Below are positions 9,939 to 19,087 of a DNA stretch of 64,000 bases, piece by piece. The translations under genes and the position numbers were made by a program. Positions within the stretch are counted from its first letter, which is position 1. Each line of letters begins with the position of its first letter. The stretch comes from Rhodobacter sp. CZR27. GTDB lineage: Bacteria; Pseudomonadota; Alphaproteobacteria; Rhodobacterales; Rhodobacteraceae. The notes beneath the pieces are model-generated. The model did not search any database and was not told the DNA's origin. It worked only from the letters and a program-made list of their open reading frames with translations. Where the stretch lies: NCBI RefSeq assembly GCF_002407205.1, contig NZ_CP023548.1, forward strand, positions 3,224,001 through 3,288,000. Reading direction: 5' to 3'.

Positions 9939-11225
9939 TCACTTCCCGATGCAAAAGCTGGCGAAGATCTCTCCGAGAAGTGACTCGACATCCACCCGCC
10001 CCACCAGCGAATCGAGAGCACGAATCGCTTGCCGCAGATTCTCCGCCGCCACTTCCGTCCGCTGCGTGCCCCTCAATACCTCAGCCCGCATCGATTCCAT
10101 AGCGACGATTGCCCGCTCGATCGCAATCCTGTGCCGCTCGCGCGTCAAGCTGCCGGCGGCCGCCGTCCGATCGCGAAGCTGCAGGCTGATTGCCGCCACC
10201 AGGTCCGTCAACCCCTCCCCCGTGCGACCGGAAACACGCATCCCGTCGCCCGGGCGAAGATCCGCCTTGCCCTGAACGATCAGATCGCCCTCGCGCCGTT
10301 CAACCCCCGGAAGCGGGCCGGCCTCGTCCACCAGAAAAACCCGAAGATCGGCCGCATTGGCCCGCGACACCGCGCGATCGATCCCGAGGCTCTCCACCGG
10401 ATCATCCGTCTGGCGCAGACCAGCCGTGTCGAGCAGCGTCACGGGCAGGCCATCCAGATCCATCCGGACCTCGATCACGTCCCTTGTGGTTCCCGCGATC
10501 TCGGACGTGAGCGCCGCCTCACGACGGGCCAGCGCATTGAGCAGCGTCGATTTGCCCGCGTTGGGGGCCCCGACAATGGCGACTTCGAAGCCGTCCCGGA
10601 TGCGCTCCGCTACTCGAGACCCCTCCGCTTCCCTGCGAAGGTCCGCCAGCAGGCCGTCCACAAGCGAGAGCACCTCCGGAGACACGTCAACCGGCACATC
10701 CTCATCGGCGAAATCGATGGTCGCCTCCAGAAGCGCCGCAGCCCGGATCAGGTCCCGGCGCCAGGCTTCGGCCCGTTCGCCGATCGACCCGGAAAAGACC
10801 TTCATGGCCTGCCGCCTCTGCGCCTCGGTCTCGGCGTCGATCAGATCCGCCAGACCCTCGACCTGCGCAAGATCCAGCCGACCGTTCTCCAGCGCGCGCC
10901 GCGTGAACTCGCCAGCTTCTGCGGGGCGCAGGTCGGGCTGTTCGGACAGCGCCCTCAGAACCGCGGAGACGGCGGCGGGACTGCCGTGCAGATGAAGCTC
11001 CGCCGCCGCCTCGCCGGTAAAACTCGCACCTTCGGCGAACAGCAGCACCAGCGCCTCATCGAGGACTTCGCCCTGCCACTTCAGCCGCCGGAGTGCCGCC
11101 CGCCGAGGCTCGGGCAAGGCCACACCGAAGGCGGCCACCGCCTCGTGAGCGCGCGGTCCGGAGAGACGCAAAACCGCCACCCCGGCCTTGCCGCGCGCGC
11201 TGGCCAAGGCGTAGATCGTCTCCAT
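9939..11225 (-). CDS. mnmE: tRNA uridine modification GTPase MnmE (TrmE)
   Basis: MnmE is a potassium-dependent GTPase that works with MnmG on U34 of tRNA. The 428-residue product has an N-terminal tetrahydrofolate-binding domain starting [15 protein letters not shown], a G1 loop GAPNAGKS at residues 219-226, the G2 region [12 protein letters not shown], and the C-terminal FCIGK (424-428), whose Cys is a family hallmark. It follows rho by 25 bases and runs into mnmG, so the two partner enzymes are co-expressed. Confidence 0.97.
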   Translation of the reverse strand: METIYALASARGKAGVAVLRLSGPRAHEAVAAFGVALPEPRRAALRRLKWQGEVLDEALVLLFAEGASFTGEAAAELHLHGSPAAVSAVLRALSEQPDLRPAEAGEFTRRALENGRLDLAQVEGLADLIDAETEAQRRQAMKVFSGSIGERAEAWRRDLIRAAALLEATIDFADEDVPVDVSPEVLSLVDGLLADLRREAEGSRVAERIRDGFEVAIVGAPNAGKSTLLNALARREAALTSEIAGTTRDVIEVRMDLDGLPVTLLDTAGLRQTDDPVESLGIDRAVSRANAADLRVFLVDEAGPLPGVERREGDLIVQGKADLRPGDGMRVSGRTGEGLTDLVAAISLQLRDRTAAAGSLTRERHRIAIERAIVAMESMRAEVLRGTQRTEVAAENLRQAIRALDSLVGRVDVESLLGEIFASFCIGK

Positions 11226-11250
11226 TCCGGTTTCCCGCAGGTCAGGCGTC

Positions 11251-12519
11251 TCAGGTATTCATCGAGTCGAAGAACTCGGCATTGCTCTTGGTCTGCCGCA
11301 GCTTCGAGATCAGGAATTCGATTGCGTCCGTTGTGCCCATCGGGTTCAGGATGCGGCGCAGGACGTAGGTCTTCTGCAGGTCCGACTTGTCGACCAGCAG
11401 ATCCTCCTTCCGGGTGCCGGACTTGAGGATGTCCATCGCCGGGAAGACCCGCTTGTCCGCCACCTTGCGGTCCAGCACGATCTCCGAGTTGCCGGTCCCC
11501 TTGAACTCCTCGAAGATCACTTCGTCCATCCGGCTGCCGGTATCGATCAGCGCGGTCGCGATGATGGTCAGCGACCCACCCTCCTCGATGTTCCGCGCAG
11601 CGCCGAAAAACCTTTTCGGACGTTGCAGCGCATTGGCATCGACGCCGCCGGTCAACACCTTGCCCGACGACGGCACCACGGTGTTGAACGCCCGTCCCAG
11701 ACGGGTGATCGAGTCGAGCAGGATCACCACGTCGCGCTTGTGCTCGACGAGGCGCTTGGCCTTCTCGATCACCATCTCGGCCACCGCCACGTGCCGCGTC
11801 GCCGGCTCGTCGAAGGTCGAGGACACGACCTCGCCCTTCACCGAGCGCTGCATGTCCGTCACCTCCTCGGGCCGCTCGTCGATCAGCAGCACGATCAGGT
11901 AGCACTCGGGGTGGTTGGTCGCGATGGAATGAGCGATGTTCTGCAACAGCACCGTCTTGCCGGTGCGCGGCGGCGCCACGATCAGACCACGCTGCCCCTT
12001 CCCGATCGGCGCCACCAGGTCGATGATCCGGGCGGAGCGGTCCTTGATTGTCGGATCGTCCACTTCCATCTTCAGCCGCTCGTCGGGATAGAGCGGCGTC
12101 AGGTTGTCGAAATGCACCTTGTGGCGGGCGCGCTCGGGATCGTCGAAGTTGATCCGCGTGACCCGCGTCAGGCTGAAATAGCGCTCGTTCTCGCGCGGGG
12201 CGACGATCACGCCCTCGATGGTGTCGCCGGTGCGCAGCGAGAACTGGCGCAGGATCTCGGGCGAGACGTAGATGTCGTCCGGGCCGGGCAGGTAGTTCGC
12301 CTCGGGCGAGCGCAGGAAGCCGAAGCCGTCCTGCAGCACCTCGAGCACACCGTCGCCGCCGATCTCGTAACCTTCCTCGGCATGCTCCTTCAGGATCGAG
12401 AACATCATCTCGCCCTTCCGCATGGAGGGGGCGTTCTCGATCTCCCATTCCTCGGCCATCGCCAGAAGGTCGGCCGGGGTCTTGGCCTTCAGGTCCGCAA
12501 GATTGAGGCGTTCGGTCAT
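11251..12519 (-). CDS. rho: Transcription termination factor Rho
   Basis: Rho is the hexameric RNA-dependent ATPase that terminates untranslated transcripts. The 422-residue product has the N-terminal helical domain ([18 protein letters not shown]), a cold-shock-like RNA-binding domain with DGFGFLRS, the P-loop VAPPRTGKT, and the arginine-finger and R-loop region. The ATG at 12519 matches the conserved Rho N-terminus; the frame stays open further upstream without conservation. hemJ lies 126 bases upstream and mnmE follows. Confidence 0.97.
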   Translation of the reverse strand: MTERLNLADLKAKTPADLLAMAEEWEIENAPSMRKGEMMFSILKEHAEEGYEIGGDGVLEVLQDGFGFLRSPEANYLPGPDDIYVSPEILRQFSLRTGDTIEGVIVAPRENERYFSLTRVTRINFDDPERARHKVHFDNLTPLYPDERLKMEVDDPTIKDRSARIIDLVAPIGKGQRGLIVAPPRTGKTVLLQNIAHSIATNHPECYLIVLLIDERPEEVTDMQRSVKGEVVSSTFDEPATRHVAVAEMVIEKAKRLVEHKRDVVILLDSITRLGRAFNTVVPSSGKVLTGGVDANALQRPKRFFGAARNIEEGGSLTIIATALIDTGSRMDEVIFEEFKGTGNSEIVLDRKVADKRVFPAMDILKSGTRKEDLLVDKSDLQKTYVLRRILNPMGTTDAIEFLISKLRQTKSNAEFFDSMNT

Positions 12520-12645
12520 GGCGCTCTGCCGTTCATCAAGGGCGCCGCCCGCGGGCGGCCTGCTGCGATCTGGTCGGGAATTGCATTGGACCGGACGGTC
12601 CTGCAAGGCCGCACATAGGCGCAGCGTCGCCATGAGTCAATCGGC

Positions 12646-13110
12646 TTAGAAGTCCCAGTAGTTCCACTTCGCCACGGCCGAGAACACGATCACCAGCATC
12701 AGAAGGGTCGGAAGCTCGTTCATCATCCGGTAGGTGCGGCCGGCGCGCGTGTTGGTTCCGGCGGCAAAGTCCTTGCGCCGCGCGGCGAGCCACATGTGAA
12801 AGCCGGTCATCGCGATCACCGAGCCCGCCTTGGTCCAGGGCCAGAGCATCGACCAGTCCACGATCCCTGGCGTGAAGACGAGCGCCAGCCCGAAGATCCA
12901 CGTCGCGATCGCCGCCGGGTTCATGATCGCCCGCAGAAGCCGCCGTTCCATGGTCTGGAACAGGCTATCGGTCTCCGTGCCGGTCTTCACGACCTCGGCA
13001 TGATAGACGAACAGCCGCGGCAGGTAGAACAGACCCGCCATCCAGGCCAGCACCGAAATCACATGCAGCGACTTGGTCCACAGGTAGTAGTCGGCCAGGA
13101 ACGTGCCCAT
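12646..13110 (-). CDS. hemJ: Protoporphyrinogen IX oxidase HemJ
   Basis: HemJ is the membrane protein that oxidises protoporphyrinogen IX to protoporphyrin IX in many alphaproteobacteria lacking HemG/HemY. The 154-residue product starts in the family pattern YLWTKSLHVISVLAWMAGLFY, with the conserved His, and ends KWNYWDF; about four membrane helices are visible. The ATG at 13110 has GAGGAG six bases upstream; the nearby ATG at 13116 is an alternative. It is the last leftward gene before the candidate origin. Confidence 0.92.
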   Translation of the reverse strand: MGTFLADYYLWTKSLHVISVLAWMAGLFYLPRLFVYHAEVVKTGTETDSLFQTMERRLLRAIMNPAAIATWIFGLALVFTPGIVDWSMLWPWTKAGSVIAMTGFHMWLAARRKDFAAGTNTRAGRTYRMMNELPTLLMLVIVFSAVAKWNYWDF

Positions 13111-13217
13111 CGTCATCTCCTCGAAGCGCTCGGCCATCCTCATAAGAAAAGAAGATAGAGAAAGGAATGATGCAGTAGGGCGCAGGGATAACTGGATTGC
13201 GCGGCTTGTTCCCGCTC

Positions 13218-13226
13218 TTGTCCACA
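13218..13226 (+). promoter_or_regulatory. DnaA-box-like 9-mer
   Basis: TTGTCCACA differs from the consensus TTATCCACA at one position. It lies in the candidate oriC. Confidence 0.5.
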
Positions 13227-13296
13227 GGCGGCCCGCTGGGGGCAATGGTGTGTATCGATGTGGAATGTCTCTAGTCCGGAGCGAAGAGGCTTTCGA

Positions 13297-13309
13297 AATC
13301 AATCCATTG
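13297..13309 (+). promoter_or_regulatory. IHF-consensus match in the candidate origin
   Basis: AATCAA-TCCA-TTG fits WATCAANNNNTTR exactly. With equal base use such a match is expected about once in 65,000 positions per strand. IHF bends DNA at several alphaproteobacterial and enterobacterial origins. Confidence 0.45.
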
Positions 13310-13506
13310 CCGGATCCGCACCCTGTGGACGGTTTTCCGCCCGACGATCCACCCCATCGGGACAGGCCGGTTCTCCCCGCACCCGCCGGAGGATTGTGCA
13401 CGAGTGGACAAGTCGGGCGCTTTGCCCGATAAGATAGCGTCTTGACGGCCGATCCGGCCCCGGAGCCCCTTCTTGTGCCGGATTCGCCGTCAGGAACAGA
13501 AGCGGA

Positions 13507-13515
13507 CTATCCACA
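13507..13515 (+). promoter_or_regulatory. DnaA-box-like 9-mer next to maf
   Basis: CTATCCACA differs from TTATCCACA at one position. It ends 11 bases before the maf start codon, so DnaA bound here could also affect maf expression. Confidence 0.5.
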
Positions 13516-13526
13516 GCCTCCTCCCC

Positions 13527-14120
13527 ATGCGCCTGCTCCTCGCCTCTGCCTCGGAAACGCGGCTCGCGCTCCTTCGGGCCGCGGGGCTGGAGGTCGAGGC
13601 CATCCCTGCGCGTGTGGATGAGGAGGGCATCCGCGCCGCGCTCGAGGCCGAGGGCGCCTCGCCGCTCGACGTGGCCGATGCGCTGGCCGAGATGAAGGCG
13701 CGGAAGCTTGCCGAGCGGAACCGCGACGCGCTGGTGATCGGCTGCGACCAGGTGCTCGCCTTCCGGCGCGAGGTCTGGGGCAAGGCACGCGACACCGCCG
13801 AGCTGCGCGCGCAGCTCCTGCGGTTGCGGGGGCAGACGCACCGGCTGATCTCGGCCGTGGTGCTCTTCGAGGCGAACCGGCCGGTCTGGCGTCACGCGGG
13901 CGAGGTGCGGCTCACGATGCGCGAGTTTTCCGACGACTGGCTCGACGGCTACATCGCGCGCAACTGGGGGGCCGTCCGCCATTCCGTCGGCGGCTATCAT
14001 CTGGAGGGCGAGGGCGTCCGGCTGTTCTCGGCCGTCGAGGGCGACTATTTCACCGTGCTCGGCCTGCCCCTCCTGCCGCTGTTGAATTATCTGGCTCAAA
14101 GAGGCTTCATCCCGACATGA
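13527..14120 (+). CDS. maf: Maf-family nucleoside triphosphate pyrophosphatase
   Basis: Maf proteins hydrolyse canonical or modified nucleoside triphosphates. The 197-residue product begins [14 protein letters not shown], a variant of the SASPRR nucleotide-binding motif, and has VIGCDQVL at the position of the catalytic GADQ-like Asp. The [13 protein letters not shown] stretch is also typical. It is the first rightward gene from the candidate origin and overlaps aroE by ATGA. Substrate preference (dTTP/UTP versus modified pyrimidines) cannot be told from the sequence. Confidence 0.92.
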   Translation: MRLLLASASETRLALLRAAGLEVEAIPARVDEEGIRAALEAEGASPLDVADALAEMKARKLAERNRDALVIGCDQVLAFRREVWGKARDTAELRAQLLRLRGQTHRLISAVVLFEANRPVWRHAGEVRLTMREFSDDWLDGYIARNWGAVRHSVGGYHLEGEGVRLFSAVEGDYFTVLGLPLLPLLNYLAQRGFIPT

Positions 14121-14956
14121 CGGAACTCACGCGCATCCCGCTCGCGGGGGTGATCGGATCGCCCATCGCCCACAGCCGCTCGCCGGCGCTGCATGGCTAC
14201 TGGCTGAGGCGCTACGGGCTGAAGGGTTTCTACATTCCGATGGAGGTGGCGCAGGCCGACCTGCGCGACGCGCTGGCGATGCTGCCACGGCTGGGCTTTG
14301 TGGGGTGCAACGTCACCATTCCGCACAAGGAGTCGGTGATCGGTCTGGCCGACATCGTCACCGACCGCGCCGCCCTGATTGGCGCTGCCAACACGCTGAT
14401 CTTCCGCAAGGATGGCAAGATCCATGCCGACAACACCGACGGCGCGGGCTTCATCGCCAACCTGCGCCAGAACGCGCCGGACTGGGTGCCGCAGGCGGGG
14501 CCGGCGGTGGTCTGGGGGGCGGGAGGCGCGTGCCGCGCGGTGATCGCCGCGCTCATCGAGGTCGGCGTCCCCGAGATCCGGCTGGCCAACCGCAGCCGCG
14601 CACGGGCCGATGCCCTGCGGTCGGATTTCGGCGCGAAGATCACCGTCCACGACTGGGTTCAGGCCGGCAACATCCTGGAGGATGCGATGACGGTGGTGAA
14701 CACCACCTCGCTCGGCATGGTCGGAAAGCCGGACTTCCGCGTGCCGCTCGATGCGCTGAACCCGAAGGCCGTGGTGACGGATCTGGTCTACACGCCGCTG
14801 AAGACCCGGCTGCTGATCGAGGCGGAGCAGGCCGGCTGCAGGGTGGTCGACGGCTTGGGCATGCTTCTGCATCAGGCGGCGCCAGGGTTCGAGCGCTGGT
14901 TCGGCGTCCGTCCCGAGGTGGACGACGCGACCCGCGCCGCCGTGCTTCAACCATGA
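14117..14956 (+). CDS. aroE: Shikimate dehydrogenase
   Basis: AroE reduces 3-dehydroshikimate to shikimate with NADPH in aromatic amino acid synthesis. The 279-residue product has the substrate motif SRSPALHG (residues 20-27), NVTIPHKE with the catalytic Lys, NTDGAGF, and the Rossmann loop [12 protein letters not shown] followed by ANRSRARAD, the NADP-type pattern. It overlaps maf and coaE by 4 bases each. Confidence 0.96.
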   Translation: MTELTRIPLAGVIGSPIAHSRSPALHGYWLRRYGLKGFYIPMEVAQADLRDALAMLPRLGFVGCNVTIPHKESVIGLADIVTDRAALIGAANTLIFRKDGKIHADNTDGAGFIANLRQNAPDWVPQAGPAVVWGAGGACRAVIAALIEVGVPEIRLANRSRARADALRSDFGAKITVHDWVQAGNILEDAMTVVNTTSLGMVGKPDFRVPLDALNPKAVVTDLVYTPLKTRLLIEAEQAGCRVVDGLGMLLHQAAPGFERWFGVRPEVDDATRAAVLQP

Positions 14957-15546
14957 GACCGTTCCGGCTGGGCCTGACCGGCTCGATCGGCATGGGCAAG
15001 TCGACCACGGCCGGCTTCTTTGCCGAAGCCGGGGTGCCGGTCTGGGATGCCGATGCCGCCGTGCATCGCCTCTATGCCCGCGGCGGGGCGCTCGTCGCGC
15101 CCGTCGCAGCCCTTTGCCCGGCCGCCGTGGCGGATGGTGCCGTGGATCGCGCGGCCCTGCGCGGCTGGATCTCGGCCGATCCGGCGGCGCTCGCGCGGCT
15201 GGAAGCCGTGGTTCATCCCGCCGTGGCCGAGGATCGCGCCGCCTTCGTCGCGGCGGCGGCCTCGGACATCGTGGTGCTCGACATCCCGTTGCTGTTCGAG
15301 ACGGGCCATGAAAGCGAGATGGACGCCACGCTTCTCGTCACCGCGCCCCCTGCCCTGCAGCGTGCCCGGGTCCTTTCCCGCGGCACCATGACCGAGGCGC
15401 AGTTCGAGGCGATCCTTGCCCGCCAACTGCCCGACCGCGAGAAACGGGCGCGCGCCACCCACATCATCGAGACGCTGGGGCTGGAGGCCGCCCGCGCCGG
15501 CGTCCTCGCCCTTGTCGCCTATATCCGGGAGCACGCCGATGCGTGA
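14953..15546 (+). CDS. coaE: Dephospho-CoA kinase
   Basis: CoaE phosphorylates dephospho-CoA in the last step of coenzyme A synthesis. The P-loop GSIGMGKST is at residues 10-18, followed by WDADAAVHRLY, the HPAVAEDR stretch and the VLDIPLLFETG motif of the family. Length is 197 residues. It overlaps the aroE stop by 4 bases and the dnaQ start by 8. Confidence 0.95.
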   Translation: MRPFRLGLTGSIGMGKSTTAGFFAEAGVPVWDADAAVHRLYARGGALVAPVAALCPAAVADGAVDRAALRGWISADPAALARLEAVVHPAVAEDRAAFVAAAASDIVVLDIPLLFETGHESEMDATLLVTAPPALQRARVLSRGTMTEAQFEAILARQLPDREKRARATHIIETLGLEAARAGVLALVAYIREHADA

Positions 15547-16228
15547 GATCGTCCTCGACACGGAAACCACTGGCTTCGAGCCCTCGGAGGGCCACCGGAT
15601 CGTCGAGATCGGCGCGGTGGAGCTTCTGAACCACATGCCGACGCGGCGGACGTTCCACAAGTATATCAACCCGCAGCGGCCGATGCCGATGGAGGCCTTC
15701 GAGGTGCATGGCCTTGGCGACGACTTCCTGCGCGACAAGCCGCTGTTCGCGCAGATCGCGCGGGAGTTTCTGGATTTCGTCGGCGATGCGCGGCTGGTGA
15801 TCCACAACGCCGCCTTCGACATGAAATTCCTGAACTTCGAACTGACCCGTGCGTCCTTTCCCACCCTGCCCTTCGACCGCGCGCTGGATACGCTCGCGCT
15901 GGCGCGGCAGAAGTTTCCCGGCGCGCCGGCCACGCTCGACGCGCTCTGCCGGCGGTTCGGCGTCGACAACTCGGCGCGCGAGAAGCACGGCGCGCTGCTC
16001 GACAGCGAGATCCTGGCCGAGGTCTATCTGGAATTGATCGGCGGGCGGCAGCCGGACTTCGGCCTTGCCACGACGGCCGACGCCCGGTCCGGCAATGCCG
16101 AGGGCGAGTGGCGCCCGCGCCCCCGACCCAATCCGCTGCCGCCGCGCATCACGGAAGCCGAGGCCGCCGCCCATGCCGCCTTCGTGGCGAAGCTGGGCGA
16201 CGGCGCGATCTGGCTCAAGCGGGTCTGA
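15539..16228 (+). CDS. dnaQ: DNA polymerase III epsilon subunit (3'-5' proofreading exonuclease)
   Basis: DnaQ proofreads for the replicative polymerase. The 229-residue protein shows the DEDDh pattern: Exo I DTETTG at residues 7-12, Exo II in HNAAFDMKFLNFEL, and Exo III in EKHGALLDSEILAEVY with the catalytic His and Asp. A Pro/Arg-rich linker and a C-terminal helix, the part that binds the alpha subunit, follow. The stop directly abuts the convergent secB gene, with no base between them. Confidence 0.95.
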   Translation: MREIVLDTETTGFEPSEGHRIVEIGAVELLNHMPTRRTFHKYINPQRPMPMEAFEVHGLGDDFLRDKPLFAQIAREFLDFVGDARLVIHNAAFDMKFLNFELTRASFPTLPFDRALDTLALARQKFPGAPATLDALCRRFGVDNSAREKHGALLDSEILAEVYLELIGGRQPDFGLATTADARSGNAEGEWRPRPRPNPLPPRITEAEAAAHAAFVAKLGDGAIWLKRV

Positions 16229-16726
16229 TCAGTTGACCGCTTGCTGCGCCGCCTTCTGCGCCTCGGCGCGGCGGGCAAGTTCCATGCGGTAGAGCGCGAG
16301 GAAATCGACCGTATCGACGTTCAGCGGCGGGAAGCCGCCGTCGCGCGTCACGTCCGAGATGATCCGGCGCACGAAGGGGAACAGCAGCCGCGGGCATTCG
16401 ATCAGCAGGAACGGATGCATCTGATCTTCCGGCACGTTCTCGATGTGGAAGATCCCGCCATAGTCCAGTTCCAGCAGGAACAGCATCTCGCCATTGGACT
16501 TGTTCTTCGAGGTCACCTTGAACTTCGTGATCACCTCGAACTGGTGCTCGGTCGTGCGCTTGCGCGCGTCGAGGCTTACCTGAACCTGGATGTCGGGCTG
16601 CACGTCGCCGCCCTGCAGGCCCTTCTGGGCCACCATGTTCTCGAACGACAGGTCCCGCACGTATTGCGCAAGCACCTGCATCCGGATCTGTGGGGCCTCG
16701 GCGGGCGCTCCGTTGGCATCGGTCAT
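16229..16726 (-). CDS. secB: Protein-export chaperone SecB
   Basis: SecB is the tetrameric cytoplasmic chaperone that keeps preproteins unfolded and hands them to SecA. The 165-residue product has the family motifs QYVRDLSFENM, FLLELDYGGIFHIENVP and HPFLLIECPRLLFPF. The ATG at 16726 (MTDANG) fits the usual length; the frame extends nine codons upstream without conservation. It sits between convergent dnaQ and co-oriented fxsA. Confidence 0.96.
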   Translation of the reverse strand: MTDANGAPAEAPQIRMQVLAQYVRDLSFENMVAQKGLQGGDVQPDIQVQVSLDARKRTTEHQFEVITKFKVTSKNKSNGEMLFLLELDYGGIFHIENVPEDQMHPFLLIECPRLLFPFVRRIISDVTRDGGFPPLNVDTVDFLALYRMELARRAEAQKAAQQAVN

Positions 16727-16786
16727 CGTGTCACTCCCTGGGTCACGGGCCATTCCGGGCCGGTTTAGCAGGTCGCAACCCGCGCC

Positions 16787-17254
16787 TCAATGCCGCGTCC
16801 AGCCGGACCGTCCCGGCGGGTTGAGCGAATCGCGCGGCTCCGGATCGATCTCGTAATACTCGGCCTCGATCGGCCGGTCGTCGGCGACCGGGCCGCGCCA
16901 CGTCGTCGCGTGCACCTGGACGTTCCGTCCCAGCCGCCGGATCAGCGCGCGGCGCAGCGGCGGGATCAGCAGCAGAAGGCCCAGCGTGTCGGTCAGGAAC
17001 CCCGGCAGGATCAGCAGCAGCGCCGCGACCGAGACCACCGCCCCGTCCGCCAGCAGGACCAGCGGGTCGAGGCGTCGGGACATCTGCAGCGCGGACTGCA
17101 TCTCGACCCCCTGCCGGCGCAGCAGGTAAACCCCGAGCGCGGCCGTGCCGAAGATCACCAGCATCGTTGCCAGAAGCCCGATCGCGCCGCCGATGGTGAC
17201 GAACAGGGCGATCTCCACGATCGGCAGGGCGAACAGAACCGCGACTGGCCACAT
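16787..17254 (-). CDS. fxsA: FxsA-family membrane protein
   Basis: A 155-residue cytoplasmic-membrane protein of the FxsA family; in E. coli FxsA counteracts F exclusion of phage T7, and its housekeeping role is unknown. Hydrophobic segments lie near residues 2-19, 21-38 and 72-92, with the conserved PIVEIALFVTIGGAIG start. The tail is hydrophilic. Its start faces the tim44-like gene across 145 bases. Confidence 0.88.
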   Translation of the reverse strand: MWPVAVLFALPIVEIALFVTIGGAIGLLATMLVIFGTAALGVYLLRRQGVEMQSALQMSRRLDPLVLLADGAVVSVAALLLILPGFLTDTLGLLLLIPPLRRALIRRLGRNVQVHATTWRGPVADDRPIEAEYYEIDPEPRDSLNPPGRSGWTRH

Positions 17255-17399
17255 GGCGAGCCTCCTTTTGCAACGCGACTTATCCGGCGGGGCGGTAGAC
17301 TTGCGCCGGCCCCTCCCCTACATAGGAAGGAACCGTTATGCTTACCAACCCCGATATGACGCGGGTCCTCCGCCACGACGCCCCCGACCGAGGTTAAAA

Positions 17400-18059
17400 A
17401 TGAGTTCGTCCCTGATCCAACTGCTGGTGCTGGCCGGGATCGCCGTTTTCCTGATCATCAAGCTGAAGAGTGTGCTTGGCACGCGCGAGGGCTTTGAAAA
17501 GCCACCCGTTCCCCTCGAGGATCCCCGCCCGCGTCCGCGGCGAGAGTTCGAGGTGATCGAGGGCGGGCCGGACCGAGACATCATCGATCACGTGGCGGAT
17601 GGCAGTCCGCCAGCCAAGGCGCTTGCCGCCATGAAGATGGCCGAGCCCGGCTTTTCGGTCAGCGAATTCCTTCAGGGCGCGCGCGGCGCTTATGAAATGA
17701 TCGTGATGGCCTTCGAGAAGGGCGAGCTTGACCAGATCCGGCCGTTCCTGTCGCCTGAGGTCTACGAGAGCTTCGAGGCGGCCGTTCAAGCCCGCGAGGC
17801 CGAGGGTCTGAGCGTCGAGGCCAATTTCGTCGGCCTGCGCGAGATCGACATCCACGACGCTACCTTCGAGCGCGAGGGGCGGATCGGCCAGATCGCCGTC
17901 CGCTTCGTGGGCGAACTGACCTCCGTGGTGCGCGACCGTGCCGGGCAAATCGTCGAGGGCAGCCCGACCGAGGTGAAGCGCCAGCGCGACATCTGGACGT
18001 TCGAGCGGCGCATGGGGTCGACCGACCCGAACTGGCAACTCGTCGCCACCGGGGAGTGA
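17400..18059 (+). CDS. Tim44-domain membrane protein
   Basis: A 219-residue protein with one N-terminal membrane segment (about residues 5-22), a Pro/Arg-rich linker, and a C-terminal Tim44-like domain (about 75-215) with FLQGARGAYEMIVMAFEKG. Bacterial Tim44-like proteins are related to the mitochondrial import factor Tim44, but their role is unsettled. A position beside secB and mltA is common in alphaproteobacteria. The stop overlaps the mltA start by one base (TGATG). Confidence 0.9.
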   Translation: MSSSLIQLLVLAGIAVFLIIKLKSVLGTREGFEKPPVPLEDPRPRPRREFEVIEGGPDRDIIDHVADGSPPAKALAAMKMAEPGFSVSEFLQGARGAYEMIVMAFEKGELDQIRPFLSPEVYESFEAAVQAREAEGLSVEANFVGLREIDIHDATFEREGRIGQIAVRFVGELTSVVRDRAGQIVEGSPTEVKRQRDIWTFERRMGSTDPNWQLVATGE

Positions 18060-19084
18060 TGCGTGCGCTCCTTCGCGCGCTGGCGGTCTGTGCCGTGACG
18101 GTGGCGGCCGGCGGTGCGCCTGCGCAGGTTCTCGATTTCGAGGCGCTGGACGGCTGGACCGACGATGATCACCTCGAGGCACTGGCGGTCTTCCGCCAGA
18201 CCTGCGACCTGCTGAAGGACCCGGAGTGGAAGCCGCTCTGCAAGGTCGCAGCCGAGGCGGATGGCAGTCCCGAGGCGGCACGCGAGTTCTTCGAGATCTT
18301 CTTCAAGCCCGTGCAGGTGGGCGATCCCCCCGCGCTGTTTACCGGCTATTACGAGCCGGAACTGGAAGGCTCGCCCTTCCGCACCCCGCGCTTCGCCTGG
18401 CCGATCTATGCCCGCCCGCCCGAGCTTCCGGACGGGACGCCGTGGCTGACCCGGTCAGAGATCGACTCGGGCCTTCTTTCAGGGCGCGGGCTCGAGATCG
18501 CCTGGCTCGATGATCCGGTCGAGGTCTTCTTCCTGCAGGTGCAGGGATCGGGGCGGATCCGGATGCCCGACGGGCGCGTGCTGCGCGTGGGCTATGCCGG
18601 CAAGAACGGCCATCCCTACGTCAGCGTGGGCAAGGAGATGGTCCGGCGGGGACTGCTGCGGCTTGAGGAAGCCTCGGCCCAGGCGATCCGCGCCTGGGTC
18701 CGGATGAACCCCGCGCAGGGGCAGGCGCTGTTGAGCCTGAACCCCTCCTACGTGTTCTTCCGCAAGCTGCCCTCGCTTGCCGCCGACAAGGGGCCGATCG
18801 GCGCCATGGGCCGCTCGATCACCACGCTCCGCAGCATCGCCGTCGATCCGCTCTTCACCCCGCTCGGCGCGCCCGTCTGGGTCGAGAAGGATGGCTACCG
18901 CCCGCTGCGGCGGCTGTTCGTCGCGCAGGATACCGGCGGGGCGATCAAGGGGATGCAGCGCGCCGACATCTTCTATGGCACTGGCCACCGTGCCGGCGAG
19001 GTCGCGGGCGAGGTGAAGGACGGAGGCCGGATGATGGTGCTGCTGCCCATCGATCTCGCCTTCGCGACGCTGCCCGAAAACTGA
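18059..19084 (+). CDS. mltA: Membrane-bound lytic murein transglycosylase A (MltA)
   Basis: MltA cleaves peptidoglycan between MurNAc and GlcNAc to give 1,6-anhydro ends. The 341-residue product has an N-terminal signal sequence, the MltA domain with FTGYYEPELEGS, and a C-terminal 3D domain with the catalytic Asp pattern AQDTGGAIKG and RADIFYGTG. Unlike E. coli MltA no clear lipobox is visible (Cys12 is preceded by V), so it may be soluble in the periplasm. It is followed three bases later by the Smr gene. Confidence 0.93.
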   Translation: MRALLRALAVCAVTVAAGGAPAQVLDFEALDGWTDDDHLEALAVFRQTCDLLKDPEWKPLCKVAAEADGSPEAAREFFEIFFKPVQVGDPPALFTGYYEPELEGSPFRTPRFAWPIYARPPELPDGTPWLTRSEIDSGLLSGRGLEIAWLDDPVEVFFLQVQGSGRIRMPDGRVLRVGYAGKNGHPYVSVGKEMVRRGLLRLEEASAQAIRAWVRMNPAQGQALLSLNPSYVFFRKLPSLAADKGPIGAMGRSITTLRSIAVDPLFTPLGAPVWVEKDGYRPLRRLFVAQDTGGAIKGMQRADIFYGTGHRAGEVAGEVKDGGRMMVLLPIDLAFATLPEN

Positions 19085-19087
19085 GCC

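Larger units (their letters stand above)
13111..13526. other. Candidate chromosomal replication origin (oriC)
   Basis: A 416-bp non-coding gap between divergent hemJ and maf. It holds DnaA-box-like 9-mers with one mismatch to TTATCCACA: TTGTCCACA (13218-13226) and CTATCCACA (13507-13515). A weaker one on the other strand is at 13403-13411. An exact match to the IHF consensus WATCAANNNNTTR is at 13297-13309, and an A-rich stretch at 13141-13175. Flanking genes point away on both sides, parS sites and parAB are close, and the maf-aroE-coaE-dnaQ block adjoins the origin in related bacteria. dnaA itself is not in the window. Confidence 0.65.
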
